Assembly (NCBI GenBank): GCA_963674455.1 | Contig: CAVMBE010000006.1 | Location: 248,001 to 312,000 of the forward strand | Length of the DNA stretch: 64,000 nucleotides | Direction: 5' to 3' | DNA from: Lecanosticta acicola | Lineage: Eukaryota; Ascomycota; Dothideomycetes; Mycosphaerellales; Mycosphaerellaceae | Part shown: positions 43,002 to 52,509 of the stretch, piece by piece | Numbering within the stretch: the stretch's first letter is position 1 | How the letters are laid out: every line of letters starts with the position of its first letter | Notes under the pieces: generated by a model | What the model saw: only the letters and a program-made list of their open reading frames with translations | Told to the model about the DNA's origin: nothing | Database searches by the model: none | Translations under genes and position numbers: made by a program

Positions 43002-46000
43002 TCACATTATTAATTCTTCAGACACAGGAAGAGTGCTCTCAACCTCATCAGCCCAGTCTTTCCGCTCTGGCTTAGACTCTTGAGGTCCAACATCGCCACC
43101 AGACGCATCGACACCGATGCTGCCGCCCTCAGGCAATTCGATAGAGGCGCCGCCTTCATCCTCACTTGCACTCGTCGCCACGCGCTCCTTCTCTTCTTCC
43201 TCCATCTCAGCGGCCTCCCAGTCATCCACGATGGGTGTAGCTGCTTTGGGCTTCTTCTTGGCGAAAGTAACCTTGCCTCCTGATAGAGGAGTGAACGAAT
43301 TTGTAGCACCACCAAGACCAGTGCTTGAGACCATCACCTTCGGCGCAGCCTTCTTTGCTGCGACGCGCGACCATCCGTCTCCGGCCGTTGTGTCCGATTC
43401 GTAACGTGTGATGTTGAGAGAGCTGTCGGTGGTGCAAAGCTGAGTCGTTCCGTAGCCTTTAGCAGCAATCGCAGTTGCAAGCGCCATCTTAAGGTTCTGG
43501 AGCAGGGGCTCGATTTGTGCGGGCGAAAGTGTCCGGCTCACAGCCTTCAAGACGATATCTTCCGAAGGCAAGAACTCAATATCCAGGGTGAAGGGCGTGC
43601 TGGGTGGTAGCACAGTATTGACTTCCGTCCGTACCTCGTCGATCGTAAGGCCAAAGCGTGGCTTGGTGATCCGAAAGCTGTTGTAGGGCTCAAGTACCTT
43701 TGCCTTAGCTTTGATCGAGTTCGCGCCCTCGTTGTCAGAGGCGTTCGCACTCGTGGCTGTGGACCTCTGAGTCTGCTGCCTCAATCTCAACGCATCTGCC
43801 AAAGTCTTGTTCGGCGCAGACACAAAGCGAGGAGTCTTCCATATCATGACATGGCGGTGTGGTTCTGGATCGACTGAGTCACTGTCGAAGCCGAAGTCTT
43901 CTGCAAGAGCATGAATGAAAGCACGCTGCTGGGCGTGCATTGGCTTGAAGCGTAGACGCTTTTCATCATCTGCCGCAGCGAAGACACGAAATTCGCGCTC
44001 CTGCGTCTGTGCCCACTTGACGCGCTGGGCAAATATGTTGAGGGTATCATTCGAGTATGGGATGTGGTCACCTCCGTCCACATGACTTGACTGATCAATA
44101 TTCAAGGCGAGTGCCAATTTGCGATTGCGCTCAAGCCGAGCGCACTCTTCGTTACAAGGCAGTGACTTGCTGAGATTGCCCTCGCTCGACTTGAAGGCAT
44201 TGCAACGCATCTCTTGCTTTTGCGCCTGGCACTCGCATGTAACGAAGATGCGATGAGTGCACGCTTTGTCCTCTTTGCAAGAAAACGGAGCATGGCAAGG
44301 CGCCTCGTCTGGGTGGCCGCAGATCTTCTTTTCCTTTCCGCAAGGTTGTTGACATGGCTGTCCATCTGCATCCTCACAGTCTGTGCCACGATGGCATGGT
44401 TTCCGACAAAAATGAACACCACATTTCAGCCGCTTCCCGCAGACTTGGCCGCAGCTGACATCTCGAAGCCAGCATTGCTGGTTCTTGAGTGTCTTCTTGC
44501 CACACATGCAGCGCTTCTCCACTAGGAATGGGCACTTCGGACAGGTGGCATCATCTTCGTGACAATTGTGTGCCACCTGAGGATGCCCACAAGCCTTGGG
44601 TCTTTCGCAAGGCTGCCGACAGGGTGGAGGTTGCGTTCCGCAAGGAAGCGGCGGCTGCAAGACAGTTCGGCCGCAGTTGCAGCTGATCTCGTCAAAGATT
44701 GCTTCCCGACAAGTCCCGCACGGTCCTCTGTGGCAGAGCTCCTCGCAAACATGGTTTCCGCACTTCAGAGGTCGACCACACTGCCTTGTGCAGATGTGCT
44801 CGGCTTCGAAGCCCTCCTCTGCTGAACGTGGTGCAGAGTCCAGTGGACGTCCCTTCTTTCTGCTAGCCTGACGCTCGACTGCTTTTCTTTCCCCGGCACA
44901 GCAATGTTCGTCACACATATGGCGACCGCAATTGAGATTTACGCGACAGATGCGCCGGCATTGGGGCCGCTCTTCGTGCCCTTGATGGCAGATGCTGTTC
45001 GACGTGGTTCTTCCGCACCGGCAATTGATTTCAATCGTCTTTTTGCAAGATGGGCAGTCGCCCGAGTGGCAAATTTCTGGGCATAGATGCCCACATGCCA
45101 ACGCCTTGCCACAAGACTTCGTACAAGCAGGAATCGGGTCTTCGCAGTTCCTTCTTGTCTCTTCCGACAGATCGACTAGCGGCGTCTTACCGCATGCACA
45201 GTGTGTCACCATGTCGGCTGATCGAGGGCAGTGACTTGACGCTGAGTCTTGCGGATGGCAAGTCTTCTCGCAACGATGTACACCGCAGTCAAAGAGGCGG
45301 CCGCATACACCATGGCAGTCGAACACGCCATTCCAGCTCTCCGAAATAATCTCGCCGCTCTCCGAATGAATTTCGCGCTTGCTGTGTTTTCTTTCGCCTT
45401 GGTCACTACATAACAAGTCCTTGTCCGTTTGACCGCAATAGCATCGGCCTGGCAGACGAACTTCGCAGGGCCCACAAGGTCCGTCGTGACAAGGGCGATC
45501 GCAACGATGTTCACCGCAGCCCATGAGTGCTCCACAAATGTCACCGCAGCTCCATCCTGAGACGTAGTCCGTCTCCGAGCATCGCTTCAAGGACTCATGC
45601 TTGCCACAGAAGCAGCTCTGCTTTGGTCCCATATGCGCACAAGGCGGGCAAGGACCAGCGTGACAGGTAAGTTGACAGTGATGGGGACATTTTCTCACTC
45701 GCTCTTTGCCACAAGTCTGTCCACATGAATGGGGCGGTATTCCAGTCGGCGACTTGGGATCAAATTCCTTCTCACACCAGCATGTGTACGATGTTGGAAA
45801 TTTGGGGTAGTCGTCTTTGGGCAGATTGCAGCCAGGGCATCTCCACTGCCGTAATGATTGGATATGTCCATTTTGGGCATCTTGCTGGTTCATTGCAGAG
45901 CCTTGATTGGATGACCATTGGACAATACACTTCAAATGGAAGACAGTCCAGCACGTGTGGCAAGACCACACTTTCGAATTGCGTCTCACGTCGGCAGTAC

Positions 46001-46532
46001 AAATTGCACACTCGTAGTGCCCATTGTCGATGTCCTCGTGGGTCCGAGTGGCAATGTCCGGTGCTTGAGATTTAGAGGCTCTTCGTTTCATTTGCCGGGG
46101 CTGTTTTGGCTGCTTTTGAGTTGGTGCCTGGGTGACATTCTGGACGTGCTGTTGGCCGGGCACAAAGACCGGTGCACTCGCTTGGAGATGGCCTGGCTCC
46201 ACTAGATTCTCTGGAATAGGCGCGCCTTCCGTGGTTAGTTGCCCTCCAAAAGCTCTTCCATTCACAGTGCGATTCTCTGCTGGCTTTCCCCCCCGACCTC
46301 GTCCACCGCCTCGTCCTCGCCCGCCACGTCCACGCGACCTCGATGCCTCGGGTTCACGTGATGCCTGAGATGGAGCAGATGGAGCTACACTCGCCGGTCT
46401 AAAAGCAAGTGAAGCGTTCTCACTACCACCTCGACCCTGGCCTCTTCCCCTTCGAGGCCTCCTGCGCTGCTGTCCAGATGAATCGGATTGGTGGCTTGAC
46501 GAGGATGGTTGAGAAGGGACAGTGGCCTCCAT
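43002..46532 (-). CDS. NFX1-type zinc-finger protein (Fap1/NF-X1 family) with RING-like and R3H domains
   Basis: An uninterrupted frame of 1176 residues from ATG at 46532. The N terminus is low-complexity with RGRG/RGGG repeats (residues ~20-95). A RING/PHD-like cluster follows near residues 175-240 (CAICTADVRR...CHTCWTVFHLKCIVQW...WRCPGCN). Then a long array of NF-X1 fingers, e.g. CGQTCGKERVRKCPHHCQLT, CGEHRCDRPCHDGPCGPC, CGNHVCEELCHRGPCGTC, CGVHFCRKPCHRGTDC, runs to ~residue 800. An R3H nucleic-acid-binding domain lies near 880-930 (QRAFIHALAEDFGFDSDS, HRHVMIWKTP). Family members act as transcription regulators or ubiquitin ligases; yeast Fap1 binds FKBP12. Divergent from the WD40-cyclophilin gene with 428 bp between starts. 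Confidence 0.95.
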   Translation of the reverse strand: MEATVPSQPSSSSHQSDSSGQQRRRPRRGRGQGRGGSENASLAFRPASVAPSAPSQASREPEASRSRGRGGRGRGGGRGRGGKPAENRTVNGRAFGGQLTTEGAPIPENLVEPGHLQASAPVFVPGQQHVQNVTQAPTQKQPKQPRQMKRRASKSQAPDIATRTHEDIDNGHYECAICTADVRRNSKVWSCHTCWTVFHLKCIVQWSSNQGSAMNQQDAQNGHIQSLRQWRCPGCNLPKDDYPKFPTSYTCWCEKEFDPKSPTGIPPHSCGQTCGKERVRKCPHHCQLTCHAGPCPPCAHMGPKQSCFCGKHESLKRCSETDYVSGWSCGDICGALMGCGEHRCDRPCHDGPCGPCEVRLPGRCYCGQTDKDLLCSDQGERKHSKREIHSESGEIISESWNGVFDCHGVCGRLFDCGVHRCEKTCHPQDSASSHCPRSADMVTHCACGKTPLVDLSEETRRNCEDPIPACTKSCGKALACGHLCPEICHSGDCPSCKKTIEINCRCGRTTSNSICHQGHEERPQCRRICRVNLNCGRHMCDEHCCAGERKAVERQASRKKGRPLDSAPRSAEEGFEAEHICTRQCGRPLKCGNHVCEELCHRGPCGTCREAIFDEISCNCGRTVLQPPLPCGTQPPPCRQPCERPKACGHPQVAHNCHEDDATCPKCPFLVEKRCMCGKKTLKNQQCWLRDVSCGQVCGKRLKCGVHFCRKPCHRGTDCEDADGQPCQQPCGKEKKICGHPDEAPCHAPFSCKEDKACTHRIFVTCECQAQKQEMRCNAFKSSEGNLSKSLPCNEECARLERNRKLALALNIDQSSHVDGGDHIPYSNDTLNIFAQRVKWAQTQEREFRVFAAADDEKRLRFKPMHAQQRAFIHALAEDFGFDSDSVDPEPHRHVMIWKTPRFVSAPNKTLADALRLRQQTQRSTATSANASDNEGANSIKAKAKVLEPYNSFRITKPRFGLTIDEVRTEVNTVLPPSTPFTLDIEFLPSEDIVLKAVSRTLSPAQIEPLLQNLKMALATAIAAKGYGTTQLCTTDSSLNITRYESDTTAGDGWSRVAAKKAAPKVMVSSTGLGGATNSFTPLSGGKVTFAKKKPKAATPIVDDWEAAEMEEEEKERVATSASEDEGGASIELPEGGSIGVDASGGDVGPQESKPERKDWADEVESTLPVSEELIM

Positions 46533-46960
46533 AGTCTGCTGTATTTGGCGTACTCGAAACGAGTTGGTATGCTGCAGATCTGGTCGTGACGGGTGATGGT
46601 TTTTCGTGGTCTGACTGGAGCAGATATGTCAAGTGTAAGGAAATTCAGGCGTCTACAAATACTGCCTGATCGAACGGCTTAAAAACAGCAAATAACCGGT
46701 CTGTCGGCAATGAGAGAAAGTGACTCAGAAAGTTGGCGTGTGGCTTTGCGGGCTTTGCGGTGCTGCAGAAGAGAAGAACTTAAGATGAACGTTTGTTCGT
46801 GGCGAAGTGCACCGAATGACGCTGCTGATCACTTTAGGCTCGTGTAGCCGAAGGATCGGCCCGCTGTACCCGAGCTTCGTTAGCGTCGTGCACGTGTTTC
46901 GACTTTGGAAGCACCTTCATCCTCCCGACGCGTGCAAGAGAATCGCATACTCTACTTACA
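46533..46960. promoter_or_regulatory. Divergent promoter, NFX1-type gene / WD40-cyclophilin gene
   Basis: 428 bp; contains GCACGTGT near 46889. No exon is supported. Confidence 0.45.
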
Positions 46961-48874
46961 ATGGCCGCACAAGCAGAAGAAACGCCGCAAGGCACGAAGC
47001 GATCGCATGATGAGGTTGGAGAAGAGGATGGAGCTCTTAAGCAGACCGCAGATGACGCCAGCGAATCTAGCGACGACGACGATATCGGCCCAGCTCTGCC
47101 CTCCGCAGAGGCGCCAAAGAAGAAGCGGCGAAAACTGCCCTACGAGAAGCAGTATATGGCTGCGCTACCGTCCGCGACACGATACTCAAAATCGCTGATG
47201 CACAGGGAACAGCTGGCCTTCTGCACCATTACTCCGCACACGGACTTTCTGATCACAAGCTCCATCGACGGTTACGTCAAGTTCTGGAAGAAGACATCGG
47301 GAGGCGTAGAGTTCGTGAAAGAGTACAAGGCACACGATGGCGAGATAAGGAGCGTGACTGTGAGCGCGGACGGGCGAAGCTATGCTACAGCAGGAGTGGA
47401 CAACACAGTCAAGATCTTCGACGTCGAGACATTTGACTTGCTTGCAATGCTAGAGCCAGAAACAGCGCCTAAATGCATCTGCTTTGTACATGGCCATGGT
47501 TCTTCCTATCCTATCCTTGCTGTGTCCTGTGAGACGGATGGGCGCATTGCGATCTTCGATGGAAGAGGTGAGAATCAGAAGTCGCTTCACACCATCTTTG
47601 CGTTGCATCGCAAGCCTGTCCACCTAATGGCTTACAACAATGCATACGACTGTGTTGTATCTGCTGATGAGGGTGGCATGATCGAATACTGGCAGCCTTC
47701 AGGCTCGTACGACAAGCCGGACAGTGTCTTCGACATAAAGAGCAGCACCTCCCTTTTCGAATTCAAAAAGGCAAAGTCCGTGCCTTGTTCGTTGACAATC
47801 TCGCCATCCGGACACCAGTTCGCGACCTTCTCTTTCCCTGATCGCAAAGTGCGGGTCTTCGACTTTCCCACAGCGAAGCTATATCGAACCTATGACGAAA
47901 GCATTGCCACTATCACCGAGATGCAACAAGCTGGAACATTGAGCAGTGAGCCTTTGGAAGCAATCGAGTTTGGCAGAAGAATCGCTGTTGAGCGGGAACT
48001 GGAGAACCCCATCGTGCGGAGCCGCATCAGCGTAATCTTCGACGAGAGCGGCCACTTCATTCTATACGGTAGTATTCTGGGCACCAAAGTTATCAACACG
48101 CTCGCGAACCGCGTAGTCAAGATCTACGGTCGCGACGAGCCATTCCGACCACTCAATTTGGCACTCTACCAAGGACAGCCGGATAAGAAGGGCGTTGTCA
48201 CTGTACAAATGGCAACCTCGGACAATCCGCTTCTAGCTGAGGCTGAGGCTCGTGATGCTATGCTGGTAGCCACCGGTTCTGGAAAGGTACGCTTCTACAT
48301 GTTCACAAACGACGACAGCGTGCCCAAATCCGATCGAGACATCCACAACGAGAAACCACGAACTCTCAATGCTGCTAAAAAGGCAGAGGAAGACGCGCGA
48401 GAAGCGAGGATGGGGACTTCAGCGACGATACATACTACCATGGGCGACATTAGCATTCGTCTCTTCCCTCAGCATGCGCCCAAGGCAGTCGAAAACTTCA
48501 CCGTCCACGCTCGAAGCGGGTACTACAACGGCATCATTTTCCATCGTGTCATTCGCAAATTCATGATTCAGACCGGTGATCCGCTGGGGGATGGAACTGG
48601 CGGTGAGTCGATCTGGGGCAAAGAGTTCGAGGATGAATTTGCTCCGGAACTCAGGCATGACAAGCCGTATACGGTCAGTATGGCTAATGCGGGACCGGGT
48701 ACAAATGCTAGTCAGTTCTTCATTACGACGGAGCGGACACCGTGGCTGGATGATAAACATACCATTTTTGGGAGATGCGTGAAGGGAATGGATGTTGTGC
48801 ATCAGATTGAAAATACGAAGGTCTGGAAGGAAAAGCCGGTGGAGGATATTAAGATTGTTAATATTAGTATTTGA
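46961..48874 (+). CDS. WD40 repeat cyclophilin, peptidyl-prolyl isomerase (PPWD1 type)
   Basis: 637 residues, intronless. An acidic N tail with a KKKRRKLPYEKQY basic motif leads into WD40 repeats (residues ~85-440; e.g. LITSSIDGYVKFWKK, YATAGVDNTVKIFDV, VVSADEGGMIEYWQP). The last ~155 residues are a complete cyclophilin domain: TTMGDISIRLFPQHAPKAVE, FHRVIRKFMIQTGDP, MANAGPGTNASQFFITT and WLDDKHTIFG, with the catalytic Arg of FHRVI, Phe and Gln of SQFFIT, and Trp/His of the last motif present. PPWD1 associates with spliceosomal complexes in the nucleus and isomerises Xaa-Pro bonds, so a splicing-related role is expected. Length is close to the human protein's ~646. Confidence 0.96.
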   Translation: MAAQAEETPQGTKRSHDEVGEEDGALKQTADDASESSDDDDIGPALPSAEAPKKKRRKLPYEKQYMAALPSATRYSKSLMHREQLAFCTITPHTDFLITSSIDGYVKFWKKTSGGVEFVKEYKAHDGEIRSVTVSADGRSYATAGVDNTVKIFDVETFDLLAMLEPETAPKCICFVHGHGSSYPILAVSCETDGRIAIFDGRGENQKSLHTIFALHRKPVHLMAYNNAYDCVVSADEGGMIEYWQPSGSYDKPDSVFDIKSSTSLFEFKKAKSVPCSLTISPSGHQFATFSFPDRKVRVFDFPTAKLYRTYDESIATITEMQQAGTLSSEPLEAIEFGRRIAVERELENPIVRSRISVIFDESGHFILYGSILGTKVINTLANRVVKIYGRDEPFRPLNLALYQGQPDKKGVVTVQMATSDNPLLAEAEARDAMLVATGSGKVRFYMFTNDDSVPKSDRDIHNEKPRTLNAAKKAEEDAREARMGTSATIHTTMGDISIRLFPQHAPKAVENFTVHARSGYYNGIIFHRVIRKFMIQTGDPLGDGTGGESIWGKEFEDEFAPELRHDKPYTVSMANAGPGTNASQFFITTERTPWLDDKHTIFGRCVKGMDVVHQIENTKVWKEKPVEDIKIVNISI

Positions 48875-49463
48875 GGAAATGGAACATCCGGTCGACAGAG
48901 CAAATTCACTGTGATTCGTTGACGATGAGAGCGTTTGATCGGGTTTCACATGCTTTCAATGGAGGACCCACCGCAACATCGTCATGCTGTAGGTATTTGA
49001 AGATCTCATCAGCCTAAACGGCTACGACGACTAAATTCGCGCAACGCTGCGCTCCCTTCTCTGAGATTCGTTCCATGCCAGATTTCTCTTCACGCATTCA
49101 CCAGCTCTGGGGAGGCATCGCAGGACGAAGCGGGAAAACGATAGGCAGTAGTGTGTGGCAGAGTGACCCCACTTCTTAGACCTCATCTCTTGGACCGAAT
49201 ATCGCCGAGTAGACTAAGGCAGCTTACGGACACAAACACGGCCAGGCTTAATCTTTCAATCAGGACAAGCAATCGCCTTCATCTTCAAAGACATTCTCGA
49301 TTGTGCATTTCAAGCTTCGCCACCCAGACCAAGTAACACCCACAAGACTTCAGGACCTCTCGCAAAAGTGGTATACTCGAGGAAGGCTTGAAGCGAAACC
49401 TCATCGAACAAGCACCGTGGAAACAGGAGACCCTCGAACGCCCAAGCAGCATCTTCACCAGCC
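48875..49463. other. Intergenic, WD40-cyclophilin / SDR
   Basis: No coding frame supported. Probable terminator of the first and promoter of the second gene; no discrete motif recognised. Confidence 0.45.
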
Positions 49464-50342
49464 ATGGTCGTCGGTGCGTTTCCTCTCGACAACAAAATCG
49501 CCGTCGTAACAGGCGGCGGTTCCGGCATCAACCTCTCCTTCGCCAAACTCCTCCTCTCATCCCCCGGAACGAAGGCTCTCATCTGCGACTTGAAACTCAC
49601 GTCCGAAGCCGAAGAACTCGCCCAACACAATCCGGACAGACTCGCTTTCATGCGCTGCGATGTCTCCAACTGGAACGACTTGACTTCCATCCCCTCGCAG
49701 GTTTCCAAAGCTTTCGGACAAGGGGCAGTGGCGGATATCTGGATTGCCGGCGCGGGAGTGTTCGAGCCGAGGTGGAGTTCTTTCCTCTACGATGAGGAGG
49801 AAGATGGGTACAAGGTGATGCGGATCAACGCCGAACACCCGATTAAACTGACGCGGATTGCCACGCGTTCCCTCCTGCGCGCGAACAAACCCGGTGTGGT
49901 CCTGCTCGTCGCTTCGGTCGCTGGGCTCACGGGGGAATATCGGGCCGCGCTGTATTGTGCTTCGAAGCATGCGGTGGTGGGGTTCACCAAGTCCATGGCT
50001 CAGGCCGACGTGGATGAGAATGTCAAAGTTGTGTGTATCTGTCCCGGCGTCGTGAGCACGCCTCTGTGGACGGGTGATGAAGCGAAGGATGTTGCGGCGC
50101 AGTTCCAGTATAAAGACGAAGCGGGGATTGGGCCCGAAGAGATTGCGTTGGCGATGAAGGAAATGGTGGAAGGGGAGGAATATGCTGGCGGCAGTTTGTT
50201 AAAGGTTGCAAAGGGGAATTTGAGGGAGAAATTGGATAGTCAACGGGCTTATGATACGACGAAGCCGGAGATGAAAGCTTGGGCGGATGTGTGCTATCAG
50301 CCTATTAGGGAGGTCTTTGGGCGGGAGAGGAATGGTGGATAG
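49464..50342 (+). CDS. Short-chain dehydrogenase/reductase (15-PGDH-like SDR)
   Basis: 292 residues from ATG at 49464, no intron. The N-terminal cofactor motif is TGGGSGI (residues 16-22) preceded by KIAVV, with an Asp after strand 2 (ALICDLKL) indicating NAD(H) preference. Later come CDVSNW, AGAGVF in place of the classical NAG, and the catalytic YCASK (Y-x3-K, near residue 164) with the upstream Ser in VASVAGLTG. PGVVSTPLW is the usual loop after strand 6. Such enzymes oxidise secondary alcohols of lipids or polyketides. Its 3' end faces the P450 gene only 94 bp away; P450 and SDR often work in sequence, but convergent genes do not share a promoter, so a joint pathway is only a guess. Confidence 0.93.
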   Translation: MVVGAFPLDNKIAVVTGGGSGINLSFAKLLLSSPGTKALICDLKLTSEAEELAQHNPDRLAFMRCDVSNWNDLTSIPSQVSKAFGQGAVADIWIAGAGVFEPRWSSFLYDEEEDGYKVMRINAEHPIKLTRIATRSLLRANKPGVVLLVASVAGLTGEYRAALYCASKHAVVGFTKSMAQADVDENVKVVCICPGVVSTPLWTGDEAKDVAAQFQYKDEAGIGPEEIALAMKEMVEGEEYAGGSLLKVAKGNLREKLDSQRAYDTTKPEMKAWADVCYQPIREVFGRERNGG

Positions 50343-50436
50343 TGGGATATCGACAGAATAGTAATGAAGCGCATAGACGATCAGCGCTGCTCTGCAAACA
50401 GATCGCGTGTATGGTACCTGCTTTCGACGTAGAAGC

Positions 50437-51995
50437 CTAGTCCCATACCAGGTCTATCCTTTCGCCTTTGACCTTGGCGTTAAACCATTCATATACTTCT
50501 AGCTTGTCCTTCACCGGTCTTGCTCCCTCCAGGACATTCGACTTTGCCACGGCTCGCACAGCAAGCGTCAGTTCCATCGAAGCGAGGTTGCGTGCAATGC
50601 ATTGTCTTGGGCCCAGACCAAATGGGATGAAGTCTCGATACATCTCCGGCGTCGGACCATTGAGCCATCTCTCGGGTTTGAATGCCGTTGGGTCGGAGAA
50701 GACTTTTGGATTGAAATGCAGTGTATATGGCGAGAGACCAACGGTAGCTCCGGGTGGCAGATGATAAGTACATCCGTTATTGGCTGTGAATGTGAGGCCA
50801 GTCGGAGGCACCAAGCGTGGGAAGCGAGTTGGGTTCGCGAGTGATGTTCTGAGACCTTCGCGAATCACTGCATCGAGGTATTTGAGGTTCGAGGGGTTGT
50901 AATTAGGATCTTCTTGTTCGGCCGCTTTGATTTCTTGTTGAAGCTCACGATACGAATGAGGGTGTTTCGCGAGCTGGAATAGTATCGTCCCGAGATTGGT
51001 GCCAGCTGCGAGGCAAGTCAGTAGGTGCGAGATGAGAGGGATAACAGGTGGATTGCCTCACTTGTGTCTGTCCCGGCAAAGATAACGTCTTTCATCTGTA
51101 CATCTGCCTCGTGCACCGAGCAGCCTGCCTTCAGGAGCCGAGACTGATATGTATCCTCGTGTTCCGGGCAGTCTTCAGCGAGCGGATTGGTAAAGGAGTT
51201 CACCTTGTCCGAGCTAGCGCCCACTTCAGGGTTGGGAAAGAAGCGTTCGTAGGCCATGATTAGAGGCACGAAGAGCCAAGGAGGCAGGAAAAACAAGCGC
51301 CCAAAGATGACGATTGAATCGACGTATGTGCTTGCACTCATTTTGGAGGACTTCTCACTGATGGCGCCGTAGTCTTTTCCGAAAAGATAGTTGCTCACAG
51401 CGTCGATGGCCAGGCCGCGAGAAAGATTGAGCACGTCGACGGGTGGGGCTACGCCTGTTTCCTTCTTCGCTCGCCGGCTCTCTTCTGCTTCTTGCTTTAA
51501 TCTGTAGATCATGTTGTCGATACAGCCTTCGATGGCATCGCTTCGGGCTCGGATGTTGGCTGTACTGAACATTGGCATGACGGCTTTGCTCCGAACAGCG
51601 CGATGCTTCGGATCCAAAGCACTGAAGATTGTCGCATGGCCTTCCGAGTCAAAGTTGGCATAGCATGGAGCTTTCCGAAACCCTCCCTTCTCCGAGTAGA
51701 TTGGGGCTAGAGCGGCGCCATCTGCAATGACCACGTCTTTGGGGCCGATGCGGACAACTGGCCCGTACTTGGCGTGGAGGACGTCAATCTGTTTCGACTC
51801 ATCGCCAAGATAGGAGTGATACCAGTCCCAGAGATATGTGAGCTTGCATATGAGAGGCCCTGGGATGTTGGAGAGTGGATCGAGGAAAGATCTGTAGATG
51901 ATGTAGGTGGCAAAGAGGAGAAGCAATGCTGAGAGCGGTGTGAGAGCCGGTGATGCGTGGAGCGGCAGCCGCTCGATCAGATCCTGTAAAGCCAT
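50437..51995 (-). CDS. Cytochrome P450 monooxygenase
   Basis: Exons 51995-51062 and 51005-50437 with a 56-bp intron; 501 codons, 500 residues. An N-terminal membrane anchor (LTPLSALLLLFATYIIYRSF) and proline hinge NIPGP place it on the ER face. The I-helix oxygen-binding motif AGTDTT is completed by the splice, ExxR is EGLR in AVIREGLRTS, and the heme loop is FIPFGLGPRQCIA with Cys447 as thiolate ligand. The last position of the loop is Ala where most have Gly, a known variation. Substrate not predictable; overall look (PPGATVGLSPYTLHFNPKVF) is of CYP families common in fungal secondary metabolism. Convergent with the SDR gene. Confidence 0.95.
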
Positions 51996-52509
51996 GTGTG
52001 CTCGACATGTGAAGAGCGATCGAAGGAGGAATACAATGAAGTTTGCTTAAGATGATGACTCGAGAAGCGAAGAGATAGGCCAATTCAACGGCGTGCATCT
52101 GCTCCACTCGGCAGGTACACAACCGGGTGCGTGGATGTCCACATGTGACATGGATTCTTTCATTCACCGGCCGGTTGTAGAAGATTGTATCTGTTTTGAA
52201 GAAAATTTCATCTTGTCGGAAGAGGTAAATTACGTGTGCAACATATCGAGATGTGGCGATGGCTTAACTGGACGCGGACGTCACGTGACGTGAGCCCCAT
52301 ATTGCCACCACGGCAGGCGTAGCCGAGAAACTTGTCTTCTCTTCCTGTTCCACTCTTCCACTCTTCCACTCTTCGACACCGACAGATTGAACTGGGAAAT
52401 CGAACAATCCGCGCTCGTCTTCATCTTGCGTTCATCTTGCGGCTACGAACATCGAGTCATGCGACAATAAATCAATCTATCTCGTCGGGAACAAGCATGC
52501 GCCGTCGTC
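51996..52509. promoter_or_regulatory. Divergent promoter, P450 / phosphoinositide phosphatase
   Basis: 514 bp with a perfect 14-bp palindrome ACGTCACGTGACGT at 52278-52291 and three tandem copies of CTCTTCCA near 52350. No exon is supported. Confidence 0.5.
52278..52291. promoter_or_regulatory. Palindrome combining CACGTG and two ACGTCA half-sites
   Basis: ACGTCACGTGACGT reads identically on both strands, 219 bp before the phosphatase ATG. CACGTG cores are bound by bHLH factors such as Cbf1 types, ACGTCA by bZIP/CREB types. Confidence 0.5.
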
